NCBI RefSeq assembly: GCF_001746755.1
Contig: NZ_MCGG01000031.1
Span: 1-33,930, forward strand
Length of the DNA stretch: 33,930 nucleotides
From: Magnetovibrio blakemorei
GTDB lineage: Bacteria; Pseudomonadota; Alphaproteobacteria; Rhodospirillales; Magnetovibrionaceae
Direction: 5' to 3'
The first letter of the stretch is position 1. Each line of letters starts with the position of its first letter. Positions 29,166 through 33,930 of this stretch are shown here, in pieces. The translations under genes were made by a program, and so were the position numbers. The notes under the pieces were generated by a model. The model was not told the origin of the DNA, searched no databases, and saw nothing but the letters and a program-made list of their open reading frames with translations.

Positions 29166-30077
29166 TTATTCAAAAAATTCTTCATCGAGCCTTTTTAGGT
29201 GCAACGTCTCTTCATTCCGGCAGCCAATGCTGTAGCGGATCATCAACTTTGTGAGATGCTGACCATCAATTAACACGATTCGCATGCCGAGGTCCTTGGC
29301 TGTCTGCTTCGCCGAAGGGCTGAAGCCCGACGTCGTAAAGAACAGGCCCTTTTGCGCCTTTTTAAGGTTCAGTGCCCCGAAAAAATCGCGGATATCGCCG
29401 GCACCGACATTGTTTCCCTCAGCGTAGCGCTTCGCCTGAACGTAAATTTGGTCAACCCCAAGAGGATCCTGGTCGACAACGCCGTCAACGCCATTATCCC
29501 CCGATTGCCCCAGGGCGCGTGCAGCGTCTTCGGAGGTCCCCCCATAGCCCATGGCCAGGAGTAGTTCGATGATCAGATGTTCAAAAAATTGCGGCGAGGC
29601 TCCCCGAATGCGATCGAGCAGGTCGGAGGCCAAGGAAGCATTGATCTTGGCATGTGCGGCTCTCAAAATTTCGTCTGGCGTCGCGTCGTCCTGGACCTCA
29701 TCTAGACTTTCATCCTGATTTTCGGCAGATTGCGGGCCTTTGCGGCTTTGAAATTCCAGAAACGCGTCAAACTGCTTGAGAAACTTGTTGTCGATCCTAT
29801 CGGGATTTTGGGCCAAAACCTTCTGGCCTTCGTCTGTCACGACATAAAATCCGCGCTTCGTATAGCGCACCAAGCCCGCTTGTTTGAGATATCCCTTGGC
29901 CCAGTTCACGCGATTGTCGAATGTTCTCTGCTTGCCGCTGGGCAGCAGTTGTTCGCGCTCTTCGTCGGAAAGGGCATATTTCTCTGAAAGCGTTTCGATG
30001 ACATCGCGCGTGCTGACCTCACCGTCGGCGGCTTCTTGTAATACGGGCAGCATCAAGGTCTGGTAATCAGGTATCAT
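29166..30077 (-). CDS. mrr: Mrr-type restriction endonuclease
   Basis: The 303-residue protein has the Mrr layout. An N-terminal winged-helix Mrr_N domain (about 1-90) includes TFDNRVNWAKGYLKQAGLVR and YTKRGFYVVTDEGQKVL. After an acidic linker comes the PD-(D/E)xK-like catalytic domain with SPQFFEHLIIELLLAMGYGG, NGVDGVVDQ (Asp198) and QIYVQAKRY (Gln214, Lys216). Classic Mrr is a type IV enzyme that cuts DNA with certain methylated adenines or cytosines. It is second in the operon, ten bases after a small gene, and upstream of the methyltransferase. Confidence 0.9.
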   Translation of the reverse strand: MIPDYQTLMLPVLQEAADGEVSTRDVIETLSEKYALSDEEREQLLPSGKQRTFDNRVNWAKGYLKQAGLVRYTKRGFYVVTDEGQKVLAQNPDRIDNKFLKQFDAFLEFQSRKGPQSAENQDESLDEVQDDATPDEILRAAHAKINASLASDLLDRIRGASPQFFEHLIIELLLAMGYGGTSEDAARALGQSGDNGVDGVVDQDPLGVDQIYVQAKRYAEGNNVGAGDIRDFFGALNLKKAQKGLFFTTSGFSPSAKQTAKDLGMRIVLIDGQHLTKLMIRYSIGCRNEETLHLKRLDEEFFE

Positions 30078-30086
30078 TCTTATTCC

Positions 30087-30266
30087 TCACGACGCCTTCT
30101 GGAGCTGGAACTCGAGAATCGCGTCGCCGATTTCAAGCCACCGGCGATGATACTCGGAATGCCCCAACCGCTCCATGATTTCCGCCAATTCCGTGGCGTG
30201 GGCATATGCCTGATCGCCGTTTTCCGTAATGGCGTCGAGCGACGTCCTGTATACGTCTGCGTCCAT
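30087..30266 (-). CDS. Small 59-residue protein at the head of the defence operon
   Basis: The frame begins MDADVYRTSLDAITENGDQA and ends with AILEFQLQKAS. AAAGGGAC lies five to nine bases before the ATG, a good ribosome site, and mrr follows after nine bases. It is predicted to be helical and acidic with no membrane segment. I know no family. Candidate roles are antitoxin-like inhibitor, regulator or small subunit of the nuclease, but none can be shown. Confidence 0.55.
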   Translation of the reverse strand: MDADVYRTSLDAITENGDQAYAHATELAEIMERLGHSEYHRRWLEIGDAILEFQLQKAS

Positions 30267-30280
30267 ATCCGTCCCTTTCA

Positions 30281-30295
30281 GGTATCACGGACACC
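30281..30295. promoter_or_regulatory. Short dyad upstream of the defence operon
   Basis: GGTATC-ACG-GACACC is a 15-bp near-palindrome (one mismatch) about 15 bases before the first start codon. It could be an operator for the whole operon. No strong promoter boxes are visible in the AT-rich DNA upstream. Confidence 0.3.
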
Positions 30296-30499
30296 ATAAA
30301 CAACACAAAAGCGGTAGAATGTATATATTTTCAGCCATAGATTGATGCTATTTCTTCAATGAATTTTCGTCGTGGATACACCGGGCTTACTGAAGGACAT
30401 CGTGCCCCCAGATTCGCCGAATGGATCGTAAATACAACAGGATGAATAACCAGAAATCGGTTCGCTGGAAGCCATATGCAGATTACATTTTGCATAACG

Positions 30500-31678
30500 C
30501 TAGTCAAAGTTGATCGGATTTTGGCGTCCAGGGTGTCTAATTTCATTTTCACGGTTTTCTTGAAGTAGCCGAATCGTTTTACCAACCCAACCTTTCGTCA
30601 AAATGTTGTCTCCCATTTCATCAATTATTTTGTTTAGAACTTTGCGTTGTGCAGTTTTCTGCGCCAGATCGACCAAAAATGAGATCTGTTTTGCGGTTGC
30701 AGATTCATCATCAACGAGACGGGCGGCACCACGCTGCGCCCGGTCAAGCTTTTTCTTCGCAATTGCATCCCGATGTCTGGCTTCTGTTTTCGTCAGAACG
30801 GTGAAACCCTCATTTCTCAACTGCTCAGCTTTTTTTAAGGCCCTTAACCTTTTCAAGCGGCATTTTTCTTCCCGCTTGATTCTGGCCTCTTCTCTTGCTC
30901 GTTCATGCTCTTGATATTGATCTGCAACGATTTCCAAGTCGCGCTCAAACTGCCCCGCCTTATAAGCGCGAATTGAAACTCGCTTTTTTGGTTTTCGCTT
31001 AATGCCAGTGTCAGCTAATTTTCCATGATGAAATATTTCACCGCCATTCACTTCGTTGATGATTTTGGCGACAGCTTTGCGCTCGGCTTGGACTCCGGCT
31101 TTACCCACGAGAGGCCGCCGTTCAGGCGATCTATCAATCTCAAAACTCCCATCTTCTTTTAGTACTATTGGGCGTGCCGCAATGATCAAATGGACGTGTG
31201 GCTGGCCGCCGTGTGGATAGTGAACAGCGCCACCTGCGGGATGCCCTTTTTGCAACCAGTAATCAACCATTTTTTCTAAAGATTCGGCCCTTTGCTCAGC
31301 TTCAAAATTAGCGGGTAATTCCACCACGTGTTTTAGCAATGAACGTTCCGCAGTGGGCCCATTTTTTATTCGTGCCGTTACCTCAATTTTTTCGGCAACC
31401 GTGCGAACAAGATCATTTTCTTCTGTGATAAATTCCAAGTCATCCCGATTGGCATACTCGCCCTCACCAATAGCATAATCGATGGCAGGAGGGGAGCTTC
31501 CTAGGCCTTTAGTTGACCTAAAATCGACGTGAAAAGTACGTACACCGGTCGGGCCCCAGCGACCAGAAATGAGTCGGTCAAAACCGTCATCAACCAAGCG
31601 GCCCATACGAACTTTTTCGTCGTCATCAAAGAGACGCCGTATACGCTGGTTTTTGTAGACTCTTGTTTGTTTTGACAT
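30500..31678 (-). CDS. MobA/MobL-like relaxase
   Basis: The 392-residue protein (start MSKQTRVYKN; an ATG one codon earlier is possible) has the relaxase metal-binding His triad in HYPHGGQPHVHLIIAARP (final His pair at 161 and 163). An upstream segment GEGEYANRDDLEFITEEN resembles the MobA/MobL family. The C-terminal third is charged and coiled-coil-like (EEARIKREEKCRLKRLRALK), with no helicase or primase domain. The catalytic Tyr near the N-terminus is uncertain (Tyr8). Relaxases nick one strand at oriT and pilot it into a recipient. No transfer pore genes are present, so a helper would be needed. A large inverted repeat lies 25 bases upstream. Confidence 0.78.
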   Translation of the reverse strand: MSKQTRVYKNQRIRRLFDDDEKVRMGRLVDDGFDRLISGRWGPTGVRTFHVDFRSTKGLGSSPPAIDYAIGEGEYANRDDLEFITEENDLVRTVAEKIEVTARIKNGPTAERSLLKHVVELPANFEAEQRAESLEKMVDYWLQKGHPAGGAVHYPHGGQPHVHLIIAARPIVLKEDGSFEIDRSPERRPLVGKAGVQAERKAVAKIINEVNGGEIFHHGKLADTGIKRKPKKRVSIRAYKAGQFERDLEIVADQYQEHERAREEARIKREEKCRLKRLRALKKAEQLRNEGFTVLTKTEARHRDAIAKKKLDRAQRGAARLVDDESATAKQISFLVDLAQKTAQRKVLNKIIDEMGDNILTKGWVGKTIRLLQENRENEIRHPGRQNPINFD

Positions 31679-31703
31679 CATATAAGCTTTTTTTGAGTAG
31701 TAT

Positions 31704-31745
31704 GTGGGCCCAACTAACAGTCAACCGACTGTTAATTGGGCCCAC
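31704..31745. repeat. 19-bp inverted repeat upstream of the relaxase (candidate oriT or control hairpin)
   Basis: GTGGGCCCAACTAACAGTC at 31704-31722 pairs with 31727-31745 at 18 of 19 positions, with a four-base loop AACC. Similarity extends outward to TATGTG/CACATA with a two-base indel. It is not a standard terminator, because no T run follows on either strand. Confidence 0.75.
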
Positions 31746-31803
31746 ACATACTAATAATTCTGATCAAGCCGTGTTACTTTAGCTCTCAGGCTCGCTGTTT
31801 TTT

Positions 31804-32040
31804 TCATCGGTCAAATTCAATTTTTTTCGCCGAGCGGTTCGCTTCTATTCCGCACCAGCCTCGCTTACTAAACTCACAAAGATTGGCGTATTCCTGTTCA
31901 GCTTTTTGTCTGTCGCCGCATGTCAATGTTTTGATATCATTTGCAACGATCCATGCTCTAAAAAAGGCAGGAAATCCTCTCGACAAATCAATTGTTTTAT
32001 CGTCCAACCTAATCTCGTTTACTGCTATTATTTTGGCCAT
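31804..32040 (-). CDS. Hypothetical small protein
   Basis: The 78-residue product starts MAKIIAVNEIRLDDKTIDLS at 32040 with a strong AAGGAG seven to eight bases upstream. No family is recognised. The sequence is mixed, with Cys in CGD and WCGIE, and no membrane segment. It lies upstream of the relaxase hairpin and downstream of the other small backbone genes, so it may be an accessory mobilization protein. Confidence 0.55.
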   Translation of the reverse strand: MAKIIAVNEIRLDDKTIDLSRGFPAFFRAWIVANDIKTLTCGDRQKAEQEYANLCEFSKRGWCGIEANRSAKKIEFDR

Positions 32041-32109
32041 TTTAAGACTCCTTTTTAACAATTGGCTTATGGCAACAGGGTCCACGCCACTGTGATTGTA
32101 GGGACTAAT

Positions 32110-32259
32110 CTACCCATTATGAGCAGCGTTGATTATGGAGCCCGCAGATCCGAAAATTCCGCCAAATATCTGAGTCAAAATCATCATCTGCTGCGGGCCC
32201 ATCTTGGTTGGGCATATTTGCGTAAGCGGAGAAGCGTCTGGCCAAGCGGGGATCATCAT
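32110..32259 (-). CDS. Small 49-residue protein, translationally coupled
   Basis: The ATG overlaps the TGA of the previous gene (TGATG). The product begins MMIPAWPDASPLTQICPTKM and has a Gly-rich hydrophobic C-terminal part MILTQIFGGIFGSAGSIINA, which could be one membrane-spanning or aggregation-prone segment. No family is recognised. The perfect start-stop overlap is the main support. Confidence 0.4.
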   Translation of the reverse strand: MMIPAWPDASPLTQICPTKMGPQQMMILTQIFGGIFGSAGSIINAAHNG

Positions 32260-32591
32260 CACTCACCCCCCTCTTCTTCATCCGAAAGGAGGGTTATTGC
32301 CAGCGAGCGTGGGGAGAAGTGGTGATCACAGCAGATCGCCCTTCCAGTCTCGTCGATGGTCAGAAACTTGAAACAATTTGACAAGTCCTCGGGCCACAAA
32401 TCCGGATGCCCCGCATCATTCAAAACGTTTCGAAACTGATCAAACCAATCAATGTCTCGCAAGTCGATATATTGCTCAGAAGCTTCATCATTTGCCGCTC
32501 CCAATGCCACGCGAACAACATTGAAGATGTCGCTCACGTTCGTACCATCCCAGTCACGAGCTGTCTGAATCATTTCATTTATAGTCATCAT
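32259..32591 (-). CDS. Hypothetical protein
   Basis: The 110-residue acidic product (MMTINEMIQTARDWDGTNVS) has AAAGGAC upstream. It ends in a run of acidic residues (LLSDEEEGGE). I recognise no domain. It is third in a run of small minus-strand genes after the HTH replication-type gene, with only a one-base gap to the gene before it. Confidence 0.6.
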   Translation of the reverse strand: MMTINEMIQTARDWDGTNVSDIFNVVRVALGAANDEASEQYIDLRDIDWFDQFRNVLNDAGHPDLWPEDLSNCFKFLTIDETGRAICCDHHFSPRSLAITLLSDEEEGGE

Positions 32592-32592
32592 T

Positions 32593-32949
32593 TTAAATGT
32601 CCTTTTTGATTAAAAGTTGATCGGCCTTAATGAGCAAGCTGAAGTACTCATCAAACGAATGGATGAGAGAAAAATTTTCAAAGTTGTTAGGAGTAAAAAA
32701 TTCGAATTTCTTGATTTGCAAATTAATAAAAGTTTCTATCGGAACTGTTCTGAAAAATGCTTCAGATTCTGTTTTTGCAGTCTCTGACTTAGCCAGAAAA
32801 GTCAGCACTGCATAATTACTGGTTTGCTTAATGTAAGTGAAAATTCCCAGACTCATTAAATTGCGGTTCAAGTCAAAATTTGAAACCTCAGCTTGTTTTT
32901 GAAAGGCAGTTTGCAGTGTGTCTAAAATTATTTTATCAATTTTCTGCAA
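32593..32949 (-). CDS. Hypothetical protein
   Basis: The 118-residue frame starts with TTG at 32949 and overlaps the end of the HTH replication-type gene by 14 bases, so it is probably translated by coupling. The sequence is Phe- and Lys-rich (IKKFEFFTPNNFENFSLIHS) with no recognised motif. The start codon is the weakest part of the call. Confidence 0.5.
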   Translation of the reverse strand: MQKIDKIILDTLQTAFQKQAEVSNFDLNRNLMSLGIFTYIKQTSNYAVLTFLAKSETAKTESEAFFRTVPIETFINLQIKKFEFFTPNNFENFSLIHSFDEYFSLLIKADQLLIKKDI

Positions 32950-33583
32950 TTTTGCTGGCGGTGGGGGGGGAGGGTGGATTGTCTTTCGCGTCGGTCTGCA
33001 TCCAACCTAAAAAAGCTGCACCGAGGTTTTTAATTACTGTTCCATTTTTTTTAGTTTCTTCTTTTGTCCACGCTGACCATTGTTGATAGCAAGAATCAAT
33101 ATCGTACTCAGGCCATCTCTTTTCAGCTTTTAGAAAAATAGAATCAGAAAAAAGCCTCCGACCTCCCGTTGAGGAGGTGGAAGGTTTTTTTGAAAGATTT
33201 TTTGAAAGGTTAGAGTCCGGATTTTCAGACTGGTTCTGGTATGATTTTTCCGACTGGTCCTGGTATGATTTTTCCGACTGGTCTGGTTTTCTGGACTGGT
33301 CAGAAAGATAGGCACGTTCGTGACTGCATTTCACACCAATTAAAAGATATCTATTATTCCTTCCGCCTTTTTTTATTACCTCTATTTTTCCAGCTTTAGA
33401 CAGATTTTCAACTGCCTTCATTATTGTCTCGCGGTGCAAGCAAGTATCTTTTGACAGCCTAGTTACAGATGGCCAGCAAATGTGATTTTCGTTGGCACGA
33501 TCTGCCATAGAAAGAAGCACCAGCTTTTCGCTGGAAGAAATTTTTTCTTGTTGCCAGGCCCAAATAGTCGCATCCAAACTCAT
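32936..33583 (-). CDS. HTH replication-initiator-like protein
   Basis: The 215-residue protein starts at 33583 with GGAG upstream. Its N-terminal 70 residues form a winged helix, with WAWQQEKISSSEKLVLLSMA, NHICWPSVTRLSKDTCLHRE and TIMKAVENLSKAGKIEVIKK. This HTH_36 type is common in plasmid and phage replication proteins. The middle is a repetitive Gln/Ser/Lys linker (SEKSYQ repeats). The C-terminal segment with WPEYDIDSCYQQWSAWTKEE has the look of a second small domain found in phage replication proteins. It is the first backbone gene inside the right end, so it may drive replication of the excised circle. Confidence 0.65.
   Translation of the reverse strand: MSLDATIWAWQQEKISSSEKLVLLSMADRANENHICWPSVTRLSKDTCLHRETIMKAVENLSKAGKIEVIKKGGRNNRYLLIGVKCSHERAYLSDQSRKPDQSEKSYQDQSEKSYQNQSENPDSNLSKNLSKKPSTSSTGGRRLFSDSIFLKAEKRWPEYDIDSCYQQWSAWTKEETKKNGTVIKNLGAAFLGWMQTDAKDNPPSPPTASKIAEN
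33228..33275. repeat. Tandem 24-bp repeats within the HTH gene
   Basis: Two copies of a GACTGGTYCTGGTATGAT-type 24-bp unit (33228-33251 and 33252-33275) are followed by two shorter partial copies to about 33300. They encode the SEKSYQ linker and could also act as iterons. Confidence 0.75.
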
Positions 33584-33694
33584 GACTGATCTCCAGCCAA
33601 GGTTTGGGAAACCGTCATGTAACCTATTGATTTCTTATGAGTGGTATTTTGCCCAAACTTTATTCTAACACTTTGATATATATTGATTGAGCTG

Positions 33695-33715
33695 GTCCTG
33701 CCGGGCCCACCATTC
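33695..33715 (+). repeat. Right attachment site (attR)
   Basis: A 21-bp sequence identical to the end of the tRNA at 17157-17177. The surrounding bases do not form the rest of a tRNA, so this is the duplicated half site and not a second gene. Confidence 0.9.
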
Positions 33716-33718
33716 CCC

Positions 33719-33772
33719 TGTAGGTGAACGCAAAAAGTGAGACTCGAAAGCAAAAAGCGAGACGCACCTACA
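33719..33772. repeat. 54-bp TG...CA element with inner repeats, IS21-like terminus remnant
   Basis: The arms TGTAGGTG and CACCTACA enclose two near-identical copies of GCAAAAAGTGAGAC (33730-33743) and GCAAAAAGCGAGAC (33750-33763). Multiple short repeats just inside TG/CA ends resemble what I recall of IS21-family termini. No transposase is seen, so this is a remnant at most. Confidence 0.35.
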
Positions 33773-33784
33773 TTTTGCCTACTA

Positions 33785-33822
33785 ATAACGCCTCATTCTC
33801 AGGAATGAGGCGTTATTTATTT
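33785..33822. terminator. Strong rho-independent terminator beyond attR
   Basis: ATAACGCCTCATT pairs with AATGAGGCGTTAT over a six-base loop (13 perfect base pairs), followed by TTATTTT. Before the island entered it would have lain about 70 bases after the tRNA, and probably terminated it. Confidence 0.8.
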
Positions 33823-33930
33823 TGAAGGGCGAACCTTAAAATGCATCTGGAGAAAAACAAGAATCGTTGTTTTTCAATAAGATGTAACTTTTGTGTTCCC
33901 CGTAACGTGCATCTGCTGTCAACGGCGGAG

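Larger units (their letters stand above)
17157..33715. mobile_element. tRNA-integrated mobilizable genomic island carrying a restriction/defence operon
   Basis: A 21-bp perfect direct repeat of the tRNA 3' end marks the boundaries. Just inside the left end lie an integrase, an AlpA-like gene and an HTH repressor. The right part holds an HTH replication-type gene, small genes and a relaxase. No conjugation pore genes are present, so it is likely mobilizable rather than self-transmissible. The cargo is an eight-gene restriction-like operon. The backbone is visibly AT-rich relative to both the chromosome and the cargo. Confidence 0.88.

Noticed and set aside
20570-30266. Calling the operon DISARM, BREX or type I restriction
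   Set aside because: No DrmA/DrmB, PglZ/BrxC or HsdS-type genes are present. Only an HsdR-like scrap is visible outside the operon.
30331-30585. An 84-residue minus-strand frame
   Set aside because: It overlaps the relaxase end in another frame and has no ribosome site or family likeness.
33228-33300. CRISPR array from the 24-bp repeats
   Set aside because: Units are directly adjacent with no spacers, are in-frame coding sequence, and no cas genes exist.
17157-33715. Prophage
   Set aside because: No capsid, tail, terminase or lysis genes are seen; a relaxase is present instead.
33695-33715. A second tRNA gene
   Set aside because: Only the 3' T-arm and acceptor half is present; the bases before it do not fold as a tRNA.

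Overview
The window looks like an alphaproteobacterial chromosome, most likely from the Rhodospirillales or a close relative. The evidence is the gene order: a yqeY-dnaG-rpoD run, divergent from carA/carB and with greA nearby, a trxB-LysR pair beside an Lrp/AsnC regulator, and a sigma-70 with a long acidic non-conserved region. The species cannot be named from sequence alone.

Positions 1-17097 are mostly housekeeping. After a hairpin-rich non-coding left end come a LysR regulator and thioredoxin reductase (trxB), a divergent Lrp-type regulator, a secreted GlcG/HbpS-like protein, a polytopic membrane protein of unknown function, greA, carB and carA. An unexplained winged-helix-like gene sits between carA and carB. 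On the other strand are yqeY, dnaG and rpoD, followed by a strong terminator. A yceI gene follows on the minus strand, with a cytochrome b561 gene that appears to be broken by an in-frame TGA.

Positions 17157-33715 are an integrated element of about 16.5 kb. It sits in the 3' end of a tRNA gene with anticodon CAU. A 21-bp perfect copy of the tRNA end recurs at 33695-33715, giving the two attachment sites. The ends hold an AT-rich mobility backbone. On the left are a tyrosine integrase, an AlpA-like excisionase and an HTH repressor. On the right are an HTH replication-type protein, four small genes and a MobA/MobL-like relaxase preceded by a 19-bp inverted repeat that could be an origin of transfer.

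The cargo (about 20436-30266) is richer in GC than the backbone and reads as one minus-strand operon, with overlapping start and stop codons across its downstream six genes. In transcription order it encodes a 59-residue small protein, an Mrr-type endonuclease, an MmeI/YeeA-type adenine methyltransferase whose N-terminal nuclease motif looks lost, a membrane-anchored unknown, an Abi/HEPN-like unknown, a RhuM-family protein, an SF2 helicase and a GIY-YIG nuclease. The methyltransferase-helicase-GIY-YIG core recalls the Bacillus subtilis yeeA(dnmA)-yeeB-yeeC genes. My reading is a multi-gene restriction or phage-defence system: modification by the methyltransferase, DNA translocation by the helicase, cutting by the GIY-YIG protein, with accessory RhuM, HEPN-like, membrane and Mrr parts. 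A C-terminal scrap resembling a type I HsdR lies just past the operon, so the site may have exchanged one restriction system for another. This is the best candidate for an undescribed system in the window.

Beyond the right attachment site lie an IS21-like 54-bp terminal-repeat remnant and a strong terminator.
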